Shown piece by piece: positions 1 to 8,855 of a stretch of DNA of 64,000 nt (within the stretch, counting starts at the first letter, position 1; each line of letters begins with the position of its first letter). A model generated the notes under the pieces. It made no database searches and was not told the origin of the DNA. It worked only from the letters and a program-made list of their open reading frames with translations. This stretch comes from Streptomyces monashensis (GTDB lineage: Bacteria; Actinomycetota; Actinomycetes; Streptomycetales; Streptomycetaceae), in NCBI RefSeq assembly GCF_001866665.1, contig NZ_MLYO01000017.1:1-64000 (forward strand), given 5' to 3'. The translations under genes and the position numbers were made by a program.

Positions 1-3000
1 CTGCGTGAACTCCGTCTCATGGATCAGGCTCGCGTCCGCACCGTCCGGGTCCGCGAACAGCACCGCCACCAACGGCATCCTCAGGTGCGGGTCGAGGGCC
101 GCGCAGACCTCGTCGAAGGCCTGCCGGAACACCGGGAACGCCGCGTACAGCTGCCGGCCCATACCGATACGCTGACTGCCCTGCCCCGTGAACAGCATCG
201 CCAACTCGCCGTGGCCGCGGACGCCTTCGACGAGCGCGGGGTGGGGGCGGCCGGAGGCGAGGGCGCGCAGGGACGCGACCGCCTCGGCCGGGGAGGAGGC
301 GACGACGTCCGCCCGGTGCTCCAGCTGGGGGCGGTGCCGGAAGGACGTGTAGGCGGCGTCCAGCAGCTCGCCGCCGCCGGCTCCTTCGAGGTGGTCGGCG
401 AGCCGGGCCGCGTTCGCGGCGCGCGCCTCGGCGCTGCGGCCCGAGACGGTGAGCGCGACCGGGACCGTGCGGGCGGTGCCGCCGCCGCGGCCGGTGACCG
501 AGCCCCAGTCGATGGCGTGGCCTTCGCACCACAGCCGGGCCACCACGTCCTCGAGGTCCTGGCGGGCGGGCCGGTCGCGGTGTGCGGTGGCCAGCGCGGC
601 GGGCTGGTCGCCGTCGAGCGCGGCGAGGCCGCGGCGCAGCGAGTGCAGTGCCACCGGGTGGGGCGCGATCTCGACGATGCGCAGGGTGCGCCCCGCTCCG
701 AGTCCGGCGACGGCTTCGGCGAGCCGCATGGGCGCGCACATGTTGCGCGCCCAGTACGCGGCGTCGAGGTCGCCGCCGTCGACGTACCCGTCGGTGACGG
801 TCGACCAGAACGGCACGGCGGCCGCGCGGGTGTGCACCGTGCCGAGGCGGCGTACGAGTTCGGGGGCGAACTCCTCCAGCCGGGTGCTGTGCGAGGCGTA
901 GTCGATGTGGACGCGCCGGGTGCGCACGCCGCGGTCGTCCAGGTCCCGTTCCACGGTGTCCACGGCCTCGGTCGGCCCGGACAGGCACACCTGCCCCGGT
1001 GCCAGGTGTCCGGCGAGGGACACCTGGCCGGCGCGCACGGCGGGCAGTGACTCGGCCTGGTCCAGGGGGAGTTCGCACACGGTCAGGGCCCCGTGGCCAC
1101 TGGCGTGTTCCGCGACGAGGCGCGACCAGGTGCCGATCAGCCGGGCGCCCTCGGCGAGCGGGAGCGCGTCCGCGAAGACGGCGGCGGCCACCTCGCCGAC
1201 GCTCTGTCCGAAGACGGCGTCGGGTGCGGCTCCCCAGCTCTTCAGGGTGCGGGCGAGGGCGGTCTGCACGGCGAACAGGACCGGCTGGACGACGTCGGTG
1301 CGCTCGAGGCGTGAGGTGCCGGGTGCGGCGAGCAGCTCGTCGACCACCGACCAGCCGGTGACGGGACGCAGTGCCTCGTCGCAGGCGTCGAGGGCGGCTC
1401 GGAAGGCGGGCTCGTCGAGCAGGTCACGGCCCATGCCCAGCCACTGCGAGCCGTGGCCGGAGAAGAAGAAGGCGAGCGCGGGCCGCCGTGCGCCGTCGTG
1501 CCCGGCGTCGCCGTCGGCGTCGTCCTCGATGGCTTCGCGCAGTGCGTCGCCGAGCTGGTCGGGGTGGTCGACGGCGGCGACGACGCGGTGGGCGCCCGTG
1601 GCGTGGCCGAGGAGTTCCGGCGCGTACCAGCTCTGGCCCGCGCGGACCCGTTCGGTGAGCGCTTCGGCGGCCGCGCGCAGCGCGTCGTCGCTGTCCGCGG
1701 CGAGCGGTACGAGCAGCCGGCGGGCGGACGGGGACGGGCCCTGTTCGAGGGCGACATGGGCGTTGGTGCCGCCGAAGCCGAAGCTGCTGACCCCCGCGTA
1801 GCGGCGGCTCTCGCCGGGCCAGCGCTCCCGGCCGGTGACGACCCGGAGCCGGCTCGCCTCGAAGTCGATGTGCGGGTTGGGGTTGTCGAAGTGGAGGCTG
1901 GCGGGCAGTTCGCCGTGGTGCAGGGCGAGGGCGGTCTTCATCAGGCCGAGGACGCCCGCGGCGGGCTCCAGGTGGCCGAAGTTGGTCTTGGCCGAGCCGA
2001 TCCGCAGCGGTTCGGTGCGGCCGTGTGCGAAGACGGTGCTGAGGGCTTCGGCCTCGACGGGGTCACCCAGGGGGGTGCCGGTGCCGTGGGCCTCCACGTA
2101 GGAGACCTGCTCGGGCGGGACGCCGGCGTCCTGCCAGGCCGCGCGGACGACGTCGGCCTGGGCCTTCGGGTTGGGCGCCGTCAGGCCGTTGGAGGCTCCG
2201 TCGTTGTTGACGGCGGTGCCGCGGATCACCGCGTAGATCCGGTCACCGGCGACGAGGGCGTCGGACAGCCGGCGCAGGACGAGGACGCCGCAGCCTTCGC
2301 CTCGCACGTAGCCCCCCGCGTCCGCGTCGAAGGCACGGCACTGCCCGTCGGGGTTCATGCCGCCGAACTTCGTCATGGCCACGGTGGTGTTGGGGCTGAG
2401 CATGACGTTGACGCCGCCGACGAGTGCAAGGTCGGTCTCGCCGTCGCGCAGGCTGCGCACCGCGAGGTGGGTGGCGGTGAGCGAGGAGGAGCAGGCGGTG
2501 GCGACGGAGAGGGCCGGACCGTTGAGGCCGAGGGTGTACGCGATGCGGGCGGCGACGATCGAGTTGTCGAAGCCCGTGGCGGAGTGCGTTCCGATGCTGT
2601 ACGGGTCGGCTCCGGTGGCCAGGTGGTACTCCTGTGCCATGGTGCCCATGAACACGCCGGTGCGGCTGCCCGCGAGGGAGTCGTGGTCGATGCGGGCGTC
2701 CTCCAGCGCGGCCCACGCGGTCTCCAGGGCGATGCGCTGCTGGGGGTCCATCTGGCGGGCTTCGGCGGGCGAGATGCGGAACAGTTCGGCGTCGAACCCC
2801 GCGACGTCGTCGAGGAATCCGCCCCAGCGCGTGGTCATCCGGCCGGGCGCGCGCGGGTCGGGGTCGAGCCACTCCTGGGCGTTCCAGCGGTCCCGCGGTA
2901 CCTCGCGGACGGCGTCGATTCCGTCGAGGAGGCCCTGCCACAGTGCGTCGGGGGTCTCGATGCCGCCGGGCAGCCGGCATCCGATGCCGACGACGGCGAT

Positions 3001-3336
3001 CGGGTCGTGGGCGTTGACCGGCGTGCGGGACGTCCCGGAGGGGGTCTTTGCGGTGGCCGGGTCGTCACCGGCGAGGTACGCGGCGAGCCCGAGGAGCGTC
3101 GGGTACTGCCACACGGCCCATACGGGTACCGGTCGCTCCAGCCACTCGGACAGCTGCTGCACGAGCGCCCTGAGTCGGGTGGAGTCGAGGCCGAGCTCGC
3201 GCAGCGGACGGTCGGCGGGCACCGATTCCGGCCGTACGGACAGCAGTTCGGCGACGGCTTCGCGCAGCCGGCCGGCGATCTCCTCGGCGGCGGGCCGGGG
3301 GGCTTCGGTTTCGCTGTTCACCTGGGCAAAGCTCAT
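1..3336 (-). CDS. Type I polyketide synthase, N-terminal part (ACP-KS-AT-AT...), cut by the window edge
   Basis: An open frame of 1112 codons runs off the left edge. Start ATG at 3336 has an AAGGA ribosome site. Domains seen: an N-terminal ACP (about residues 15-90; phosphopantetheine serine S52 in ELGLDS), a KS (about 113-535; Cys282 in TACSSS, with EAHGTGT and KTNFGH), an acyltransferase (about 615-930; Ser712 in GQSVGE, specificity motif YASHS, as in many methylmalonyl ATs), then a new KS-AT-type linker and the start of a second AT (FTGQGSQR at about 1050). An ACP-KS-AT order at the N-terminus recalls Pks13-type enzymes. Two ATs in tandem are unusual for a modular actinomycete PKS. The remaining domains lie outside the window, so neither the reductive steps nor iterative use can be judged. 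It is probably driven from its own promoter after the SARP-like box at 3504-3521. Confidence 0.9.
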   Translation of the reverse strand, partial: MSFAQVNSETEAPRPAAEEIAGRLREAVAELLSVRPESVPADRPLRELGLDSTRLRALVQQLSEWLERPVPVWAVWQYPTLLGLAAYLAGDDPATAKTPSGTSRTPVNAHDPIAVVGIGCRLPGGIETPDALWQGLLDGIDAVREVPRDRWNAQEWLDPDPRAPGRMTTRWGGFLDDVAGFDAELFRISPAEARQMDPQQRIALETAWAALEDARIDHDSLAGSRTGVFMGTMAQEYHLATGADPYSIGTHSATGFDNSIVAARIAYTLGLNGPALSVATACSSSLTATHLAVRSLRDGETDLALVGGVNVMLSPNTTVAMTKFGGMNPDGQCRAFDADAGGYVRGEGCGVLVLRRLSDALVAGDRIYAVIRGTAVNNDGASNGLTAPNPKAQADVVRAAWQDAGVPPEQVSYVEAHGTGTPLGDPVEAEALSTVFAHGRTEPLRIGSAKTNFGHLEPAAGVLGLMKTALALHHGELPASLHFDNPNPHIDFEASRLRVVTGRERWPGESRRYAGVSSFGFGGTNAHVALEQGPSPSARRLLVPLAADSDDALRAAAEALTERVRAGQSWYAPELLGHATGAHRVVAAVDHPDQLGDALREAIEDDADGDAGHDGARRPALAFFFSGHGSQWLGMGRDLLDEPAFRAALDACDEALRPVTGWSVVDELLAAPGTSRLERTDVVQPVLFAVQTALARTLKSWGAAPDAVFGQSVGEVAAAVFADALPLAEGARLIGTWSRLVAEHASGHGALTVCELPLDQAESLPAVRAGQVSLAGHLAPGQVCLSGPTEAVDTVERDLDDRGVRTRRVHIDYASHSTRLEEFAPELVRRLGTVHTRAAAVPFWSTVTDGYVDGGDLDAAYWARNMCAPMRLAEAVAGLGAGRTLRIVEIAPHPVALHSLRRGLAALDGDQPAALATAHRDRPARQDLEDVVARLWCEGHAIDWGSVTGRGGGTARTVPVALTVSGRSAEARAANAARLADHLEGAGGGELLDAAYTSFRHRPQLEHRADVVASSPAEAVASLRALASGRPHPALVEGVRGHGELAMLFTGQGSQRIGMGRQLYAAFPVFRQAFDEVCAALDPHLRMPLVAVLFADPDGADASLIHETEFTQ

Positions 3337-3377
3337 CTGCGCATCCTTGAAGCTCGTTGAACCGAACCGGCAAAGGC

Positions 3378-3409
3378 AGGGGGCCGCCCGCGGACGCGGG
3401 CGGCCCCCT
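3378..3409 (-). terminator. Perfect 15-bp GC hairpin between the beta-glucosidase and PKS genes
   Basis: Bases 3378-3392 and 3395-3409 are exact inverted repeats with only GA between them. There is no U-tract. The hairpin lies 42 bp before the PKS start codon and about 125 bp after the glucosidase stop. It can end the glucosidase transcript, but any PKS transcript starting near the SARP-like box would carry it in its leader. Confidence 0.6.
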
Positions 3410-3503
3410 CTGGTGAGGCAGGTCCGCTGATCGTTCAGCCTGCGCTCGGCGAGGGGTGAAGGGGCCGGTGTGTACCACTGGCGCTCCACCCTCTCGCCGC
3501 TGT

Positions 3504-3521
3504 CTCGAAACCTGCTCGAGC
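3504..3521 (-). promoter_or_regulatory. SARP-type direct repeat before the PKS gene
   Basis: Read on the minus strand there are two heptamers, GCTCGAG and TTTCGAG, exactly 11 bp apart, pointing at the PKS start at 3336. SARP activators of the ActII-ORF4 family bind TCGA-containing heptamers one or two helical turns apart. Similar pairs occur at 5260, 5329, 34316, 39758 and 46033. Binding is inferred. Confidence 0.5.
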
Positions 3522-3535
3522 AGCGGTGTACGGGA

Positions 3536-5182
3536 TCAGTCGCGGCGCCCGGTCACGGCGGCGCCGGTGGCGGGGACGGTGGCGCCGCCCGAGGGCGAGG
3601 GTTCGGGGCTGAGGGGGCCGTAGCCGCCGTACTCGGCGCGCACCCGGGAGCCGAGCGTGCGGGTCTTGGCGATCTGCGCGTAGACGTAGGCCGCCTCGGT
3701 GGGCGTGCGCTTCATGGTGGAGCGGTCCACGGAGTACAGGCCGAAGCGCGGTTTGTAGCCGTTGAGCCACTCGAAGTTGTCCATGAGGCTCCAGTGGTAG
3801 TAGCCGCGGACGTCGACGCCGTCGGCGCGGGCCCGCTCGATCGCCTCCAGGGCGCGGACGACGAACTCGGCGCGGCGCTTGCCGGAGGCGGTGGCGATTC
3901 CGGATTCGGTGACCATCAGGGGCAGTCCGGGGAAGCGGTTGCCGAAGTCCTTCAGGACCGGATACAGGCCCTGCGGGTCGGACTCGTAGCCCATGTCCGG
4001 CACGAAGTAGCTGGGGTCGAGCTCCGGGTAGCAGGGCGGGGCTCCGCAGACGTCCACGTTGATGTCGGGCAGCGTGTTCTTGTCGGGCGTGGGGCCCGGG
4101 TCGGTGACGCCGGTGCGGTCGTAGAGCTGGATGCCGAGCCAGTCGAGGCTGTTGCGCCACTCCGGGTGCTGTTCGTCGGGCTTGCCGTCGAAGTCGGAGT
4201 CGAAGTTCCCGGTGCGCAGCGAGTTGAGGAAGTTCAGCTCGAAGAACCAGCGGAAGCGGTCACGGGCCGCGATGTCACGGGGCTCGGTGCTGATCTTGCC
4301 GTCGCGCACGGCGACGTACTGCTTGACGCTGGCGGTCAGGCCGACGCTCGCCTTGGGGTCGACGCTCTTGATCGCCCGGTACATGGCGACGTGCGCGTTG
4401 ATGTAGTTGCGCACGGCCGGAACGAACTTGGTGGAGAAGTTCGTGGCCAGGTCCGCCTTTCCGGGCGGCCCCGCGCCGAAGGCGTGCGAGAACATCATGT
4501 ACACCATGGGCTCGTTGAGGGTCACCCACTCGTGCACCCGGTCGCCGAAGCGCTGGACGAGCAGCTTGGCGTAGTCGGCCATCGCCTTGACGACGAGGGG
4601 GCCGCCCTCGGGGTTGTCGAGTCCGCACAGGTTGGTGTCGGAGGGCCCGTGGGCGCAGGAGATGTCGGAGGGGTTGTCCACCCACACCGGGTTGGCGAAG
4701 TGGTGGATGACGACGACCGGGCGGATGTGGTGCGCGACGAGGGCGTCGATGACCTTGCTGTAGTGGTCGAGGGCCGCCTCGTCTATCTGCCCGCGCCTGG
4801 GCTCGACCCGCGCCCACTCGATGCCGAAGCGGTAGGAGTCCACGTGCAGTTTGGCGAGGAGGTCCACGTCCTTGACCGCCATGGTGTAGCCGTCGACGCC
4901 GTCCCCGACGAACTGGCCCTTGCCCATGCCGCCGTCGGCGACGGGCTGGGTCCACTTGTACCAGTCGGTGTTGGTGTCCTGGTCTTCGATCTGGGTCGCC
5001 GAACTGGACACCCCGAAGCGGAAGCTGCCCTTGCCGTCGGGCGCGGAGGGCGAACCGATCTGCGGGAAACTCTCCGCCGGAGGGGCGGCGTGGCTGGAGT
5101 CGGTCGCCTCGTCGGCCATGGCGGCGGGCGCCATCAGGCCGAGTGTCAGGGCGACTGCTGCGATCCTGATCAGTCGCTTCAC
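3536..5182 (-). CDS. Secreted GH1 family beta-glucosidase
   Basis: 548 residues from GTG at 5182, chosen because GGAAGG lies at the right spacing and the protein then begins with a signal peptide ([15 protein letters not shown], cleavage after AMA). GH1 landmarks are an N-terminal [13 protein letters not shown] segment, the acid/base Glu224 in TLNEP and the nucleophile Glu426 in VTESG. The family hydrolyses beta-glycosides, here outside the membrane. The cluster also encodes a macrolide-type glycosyltransferase (8856-10037). The pair recalls the oleandomycin scheme, in which an intracellular glucosyltransferase inactivates the antibiotic and an extracellular glucosidase reactivates it. That role is inferred. 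The SARP-like pair at 5260-5277 lies about 80 bp upstream. Confidence 0.9.
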   Translation of the reverse strand: MKRLIRIAAVALTLGLMAPAAMADEATDSSHAAPPAESFPQIGSPSAPDGKGSFRFGVSSSATQIEDQDTNTDWYKWTQPVADGGMGKGQFVGDGVDGYTMAVKDVDLLAKLHVDSYRFGIEWARVEPRRGQIDEAALDHYSKVIDALVAHHIRPVVVIHHFANPVWVDNPSDISCAHGPSDTNLCGLDNPEGGPLVVKAMADYAKLLVQRFGDRVHEWVTLNEPMVYMMFSHAFGAGPPGKADLATNFSTKFVPAVRNYINAHVAMYRAIKSVDPKASVGLTASVKQYVAVRDGKISTEPRDIAARDRFRWFFELNFLNSLRTGNFDSDFDGKPDEQHPEWRNSLDWLGIQLYDRTGVTDPGPTPDKNTLPDINVDVCGAPPCYPELDPSYFVPDMGYESDPQGLYPVLKDFGNRFPGLPLMVTESGIATASGKRRAEFVVRALEAIERARADGVDVRGYYHWSLMDNFEWLNGYKPRFGLYSVDRSTMKRTPTEAAYVYAQIAKTRTLGSRVRAEYGGYGPLSPEPSPSGGATVPATGAAVTGRRD

Positions 5183-5259
5183 GGTGCCTTCCAGGTCAGT
5201 TGGGGATGGGAGCGCGGACACGCCGAGTGGCTCGCCGCACGGCCACCGTGGCCGAATCC

Positions 5260-5277
5260 GCTCGAAGTCGACTCGAA
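5260..5277 (-). promoter_or_regulatory. SARP-type direct repeat before the beta-glucosidase gene
   Basis: On the minus strand TTCGAGT and TTCGAGC are 11 bp apart, about 80 bp before the glucosidase start at 5182. With the oppositely oriented pair at 5329-5357, this gives the divergent region 5183-5435 one box per direction. Confidence 0.5.
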
Positions 5278-5328
5278 CGGCCGTGTACTCCGGACGTGTG
5301 CCGCGCCGCGCGGGGCCGCCGGCCCGTC

Positions 5329-5357
5329 GCTCGAGGAACGCGCGAAGGACGCTCGAT
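5329..5357 (+). promoter_or_regulatory. SARP-type direct repeat before the SDR gene
   Basis: GCTCGAG and GCTCGAT lie exactly 22 bp apart, about 80 bp before the SDR start at 5436. The layout GCTCGAGGAA...GAAG...GCTCGATC also occurs at 39758-39787 before the NTF2-like gene. Conservation at two unrelated promoters supports a shared activator. Confidence 0.55.
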
Positions 5358-5435
5358 CCCCGCGCGACACGGTGGGCGCACTCGCAAGGGCGGCCGGGAG
5401 TGCACGGCCGCGGCGTATCGACGACGGAGCGTGCG

Positions 5436-6188
5436 ATGAGCCCTGTGCAGAAGGCAGTTGTGATCACCGGAGGAGGGAGCGGCATCGGGCGGGCCACCGC
5501 TCGCGCGTTCGCCGAGGACGGAGCGCACGTACTGGTGGTGGGCCGAACCGAGAGCGCTCTGCGGGAGACGGCCGAAGGCCACGACCGCATCGCAGCGCTG
5601 GCGGTGGACATTCAGGAGGACGGCGCGCCGCAGGCCGTGGTCTCCGCCGCGCTGGAGGCGTTCGGGCGGGTCGACGTGCTGGTGAACAACGCGGCGCACG
5701 CGGGGTTCGCCGCGCTGGACGGGCTCGACCGTGCCGCGGTGGCGGCGCAGTTGGGCACGAACCTCCTGGCCCCGGTCTTCCTGACGCAGGGGGCGCTCGA
5801 CGCGCTGGAGGCCACGGGCGGAACCGTGGTCAACGTCAGCTCGTCCGGATCGCTCGGCCGGCGCGCGTGGCCGCAGAACTCCGTCTACGGCCTGACGAAG
5901 GCGGCGCTGGACTTCCTCACCCGCACCTGGGCCGTGGAGCTGGCGCCCCGCGGAATCCGCTGCGTGGGGATCGCGCCGGGCGTGATCGACACGGGTTTCG
6001 CCGTCCGCTCGGGCATTCCGGAGGAAGGGTACGAGGAGTTCCTGGCATCGGTGGCCGGGCACGTGCCGTCCGGAAGGGTGGGCAGCCCCGAGGACATCGC
6101 GTGGTGGATCGTGCAGCTGTGCCGCCCGGAGGGCGCGTACGCGAACGGCACCGTGCTGGCGGTGGACGGCGCGCTGTCGGTGACCTGA
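5436..6188 (+). CDS. Short-chain dehydrogenase/reductase
   Basis: 250 residues from ATG at 5436, with a GGAG site 7-10 bp upstream. Classical SDR features are the TGGGSGIG cofactor loop at about residues 11-18, NNAA, the catalytic Ser in NVSSSGS, and Tyr-x-x-x-Lys in YGLTKAA. It is one of only four genes in the window transcribed rightward, apart from the acyl-CoA oxidase at the right edge group. It is divergent from the glucosidase and has its own SARP-like box. It probably reduces a keto group or oxidises an alcohol on the product, but the substrate cannot be read from sequence. Confidence 0.85.
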   Translation: MSPVQKAVVITGGGSGIGRATARAFAEDGAHVLVVGRTESALRETAEGHDRIAALAVDIQEDGAPQAVVSAALEAFGRVDVLVNNAAHAGFAALDGLDRAAVAAQLGTNLLAPVFLTQGALDALEATGGTVVNVSSSGSLGRRAWPQNSVYGLTKAALDFLTRTWAVELAPRGIRCVGIAPGVIDTGFAVRSGIPEEGYEEFLASVAGHVPSGRVGSPEDIAWWIVQLCRPEGAYANGTVLAVDGALSVT

Positions 6189-6200
6189 CGGGACGACCAC

Positions 6201-6238
6201 CGGATCCGGCCCCGCGTCGTACGCGGGGGCCGGATCCG
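6201..6238. terminator. Bidirectional terminator between SDR and KAS III-like genes
   Basis: A long inverted repeat (6201-6217 against 6221-6238, one bulged G, loop CGT) lies between the converging stops at 6188 and 6278. Confidence 0.7.
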
Positions 6239-6277
6239 CTTCGGGTGGCACCGGGCGGCGGCCGGCCGCGCGGCCGG

Positions 6278-7297
6278 TCAGGCCTCGAACAGCGCGCAGG
6301 CCCAGCTCATGCCGCGGCCCACCGCGGCGAGAGCCACATGATCGCCTCGTCGGAGCGTGCCCGCCTCGGTCTCCCGGGCCAGGGCGAACAGCGGGTCGGC
6401 GGCACCCAGATGGCCGAAGTCCGCGGCGAGGGCCAGGTTGGTGCGCTCGGGCGGGAAGCCCAGGGCGTCGACCAGGCCGCTCATGGCAGGCTGGTTGTCG
6501 AAGGGCAGCAGAAGCCGGGCCAGGTCGGTGAAGCCGATCCCGGTCCGCTTGCAGGCGCGCTCCACGACCAGCCGGTACTGTTCCCGGGCGTGCGTGCCGA
6601 AGGCCGAGATCTTCTCGGGGTCGTTGGCGAAATACTCCTTGACGTTCTCGATGCCGCCGACCCTGCGGGGGGCCGCGGCGGCCTCGGGGGTGCCGAAGGG
6701 CGCCGCGGCGCCTCCCGCCTCCAGCCGGAAGAAGTCGACGTGGGTGCCGTCCGTGGTGATCTCGCCGGCGCGCCAGCGCAGCGCGTCGTGCCCGCGCTGG
6801 ACGACCGCGGCCACCGCGCCGTCGGAGAAGCACCCGGCGCCGGTCTCGAGCCGGTTCCAGTAGGGCTCGGCGACGCGGCTGGCCGCGACGACCACCGCGG
6901 TGCGGTACTCGGGGTGCGTGGCGAACTTCCCTGCCACCAGGTCGAATCCGGCGACCCCGGAGGAGCACGCCTGGGTCAGCAGCACGGCCTCGGCCCCGTC
7001 GGCGCCCAGCCGGTGCAGCAGGCTCGCCGCCGCGTCCCAGTACAGGTACTCGGTGATGTCGGTGACCGCCAGGACGAGCAGGTCGATCTGCCGCCCGTCC
7101 AGCCCGGCGCCGTCCAGTGCCTTGCGGACGGCGTCGTACGACAGGTCGGTCAGGCCCACACCGGGTGCGGCCCGGTGCATGTAGCGGCTCGCGTAGGTGT
7201 GGACCCGTTCCATGTCGTTCGTGTACTCGGCGGCCACGTCCAGGACGGGTATCTCCTCGCCCAGCTCGTAGCCGAGCGCGCTGATGCCGAAGCTCAT
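6278..7297 (-). CDS. KAS III-like acyltransferase (CerJ/ChlB3-type variant)
   Basis: 339 residues, ATG at 7297 with AAGGAGAG upstream. The fold is that of KAS III: Cys111 lies in TQACSSG. The other two catalytic positions differ from FabH: the HQAN segment is replaced by FDNQ (Asp267), and the GNTG asparagine segment reads FGHLG (His296). This Cys/Asp/His pattern is what I recall for the KAS III-derived acyltransferases that move acyl groups to hydroxyls or carriers (CerJ, ChlB3/ChlB6), rather than true condensing enzymes. It follows the P450 gene with a 43-bp gap, so the two are probably co-transcribed. Likely jobs are transfer of an acyl unit onto the product or a sugar, or starter selection. 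Confidence 0.75.
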   Translation of the reverse strand: MSFGISALGYELGEEIPVLDVAAEYTNDMERVHTYASRYMHRAAPGVGLTDLSYDAVRKALDGAGLDGRQIDLLVLAVTDITEYLYWDAAASLLHRLGADGAEAVLLTQACSSGVAGFDLVAGKFATHPEYRTAVVVAASRVAEPYWNRLETGAGCFSDGAVAAVVQRGHDALRWRAGEITTDGTHVDFFRLEAGGAAAPFGTPEAAAAPRRVGGIENVKEYFANDPEKISAFGTHAREQYRLVVERACKRTGIGFTDLARLLLPFDNQPAMSGLVDALGFPPERTNLALAADFGHLGAADPLFALARETEAGTLRRGDHVALAAVGRGMSWACALFEA

Positions 7298-7340
7298 GTT
7301 CTCTCCTTGCCGAGGGCTCGGACCTGCCGGACGGCGGGTC

Positions 7341-8558
7341 TCACCAGGTCACCGGCAGACGGTGGACGCCGTAGATCGCCATGTCGGTGCGCAGCGGTAC
7401 CTCCGCGGCGGGAACGGCGAGCCGCAGCCCGGGGAAGCGGCGCAGCAGCGCCGTGTACGCGATCTGGAGTTCCACGCGCGCCAGTTGGTGCCCCAGGCAC
7501 TGGTGTACGCCGTGGCCGAACGCCAGGTGCCCGGTGGACTTGCGGCGCAGGTCGACGGTGTCCAGGTCGCCGTCGAATCGCTGGGAGTCCCGGTTGGCGG
7601 CCGACAGGTGCAGCACCAGGCAGTCGCCGGCCTTGATCTGGCGGCCCTCCAGCTCGACGTCCTCGAGCGCGGTGCGCATGAGGCCCGAGCGGAACAGCGG
7701 CAGATAGCGCAGCATCTCCTCGACCGCGCTCTCGGCCAGGGACGGGTCGTCGCGCAGCGCCGCCAGTTCGTCGGGGTTGCTCAGCAGGGTGAAGGCGCCG
7801 AGGCCGAGCATGTTGGCGGTGGTCTCGTGGCCGGCGATGAGGACCACGAGGGCGACGACGGCGATCTCCTGGTCGGAGAGCTCGTTCCCCTCGATGAGGC
7901 CGCTGAGCAGGTCCTCGCCGAGCTCCGCGCGCCTGCGCGGCACGAGGTCGCCGAGGTAGGCGAGCATGTTGGCGTAGGCGCCCTCGGCCTGTTCCTGCGT
8001 GGAGTCGAGGCGGAAGAAGGTCGCCGCGTCGTGGCGGAACATGTCGCGTTCGGTGTACGGGACGCCGAGCAGCTCGCAGATCATCAGCGTCGGGATGGGG
8101 ACCGCGAACTCCTCGACGAGGTCGGCGCCCCGGCCCGCGGCCTCCAGCGCGTCGAGCCGCGCCTCCACGATCTCCTCGATCCGTGGTATCAGCTGCTTGA
8201 CCCGGTGCGCGGTGAACTGCTTGGTGAGCAGCTTGCGGTAGCGCGTGTGGTCCGGCGGGTCCATGCCGATGAAGAAGCCGGGCTCGGCGGGGGAGATCTT
8301 CTCGGTGCCGAAGGGGTGGTCGAAGGGCGCGTGGTGGTGCAGTTCCTGCCGGGCGCTGAAGCGGGGGTCACCGAGCACCGTGCGCGCGGCCGAGTAGTTG
8401 GTGACGAGCCAGCCGACGTGTCCGTCCGGGAACGCCAGGGGCGTGACCGGGTCCCCCTCGCGCAACCGTTCGAGCTCGGTGGGCGGATCGAAGGTCGAGG
8501 GACGCTCTGTGGGGAGTTTGATCGGTTCGGACAGCGTGTTGGGCACGACTTGCTCCAT
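7341..8558 (-). CDS. Cytochrome P450 monooxygenase (1)
   Basis: 405 residues from ATG at 8558 (AGGAGAG just upstream). It has a bacterial class I P450 layout: I-helix AGHETT, K-helix EEMLR, and heme loop FGHGVHQCLG with the Cys ligand. It needs separate ferredoxin and reductase; none is encoded nearby. It is upstream of the KAS III-like gene in a two-gene unit bounded by the terminator at 8657-8697. It resembles the CYP105/CYP107-type tailoring enzymes of polyketide clusters. It probably hydroxylates or epoxidises the polyketide; the position is unknown. Confidence 0.9.
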   Translation of the reverse strand: MEQVVPNTLSEPIKLPTERPSTFDPPTELERLREGDPVTPLAFPDGHVGWLVTNYSAARTVLGDPRFSARQELHHHAPFDHPFGTEKISPAEPGFFIGMDPPDHTRYRKLLTKQFTAHRVKQLIPRIEEIVEARLDALEAAGRGADLVEEFAVPIPTLMICELLGVPYTERDMFRHDAATFFRLDSTQEQAEGAYANMLAYLGDLVPRRRAELGEDLLSGLIEGNELSDQEIAVVALVVLIAGHETTANMLGLGAFTLLSNPDELAALRDDPSLAESAVEEMLRYLPLFRSGLMRTALEDVELEGRQIKAGDCLVLHLSAANRDSQRFDGDLDTVDLRRKSTGHLAFGHGVHQCLGHQLARVELQIAYTALLRRFPGLRLAVPAAEVPLRTDMAIYGVHRLPVTW

Positions 8559-8656
8559 CTCTCCTGAGCCGTGACATGGGGGAGGCATCCGTGGGTCCAC
8601 TGTCGTGAGAAAGCCTGGAGGCACGCTCGGGCCCTCCTACAGCCGCAGACTCCGAA

Positions 8657-8697
8657 GGCCCGTGTTCCCGGCGGGTCCACAGCCGGGAACACGGGCC
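8657..8697 (-). terminator. Perfect 16-bp hairpin after the glycosyltransferase gene
   Basis: Exact inverted repeat 8657-8672 / 8682-8697 with a 9-nt loop. It separates the supply/glycosyltransferase operon from the P450 gene. The rest of the 297-bp gap (8559-8855) holds the second hairpin at 8798-8824 and no convincing gene. Confidence 0.8.
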
Positions 8698-8797
8698 CTG
8701 CTCGTTCCGTCACGCGACAGGTCGGTGCCGTGGTAAGGAGGGGTCGTCAGGTCGACGGCGGTCCTGCCCGATCGGGGTTGCCGAGGGCAGGAGGCAC

Positions 8798-8824
8798 GGC
8801 CCGGACGGGTTTGCCGTCCGGGCC
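8798..8824 (-). terminator. Second hairpin directly after the glycosyltransferase stop
   Basis: Exact 11-bp arms 8798-8808 and 8814-8824 around a GTTTG loop, 32 bp beyond the glycosyltransferase stop. Together with 8657-8697 it forms a double terminator. Confidence 0.7.
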
Positions 8825-8855
8825 GGCGTACACGTGCCGGCTGCGGGGTGTCCGC

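Noticed and set aside
3470..7636. Long rightward open frame across the glucosidase, SDR and KAS III-like genes
   Set aside because: It runs antisense through two genes with clear catalytic motifs and has Gly/Ala/Arg/Val-biased, domain-free sequence.
8559..8855. Small rightward ORF after the AAGGAGG-like site at 8734
   Set aside because: The region is explained by two hairpin terminators and the P450 promoter; no family match or conserved reading frame is visible.
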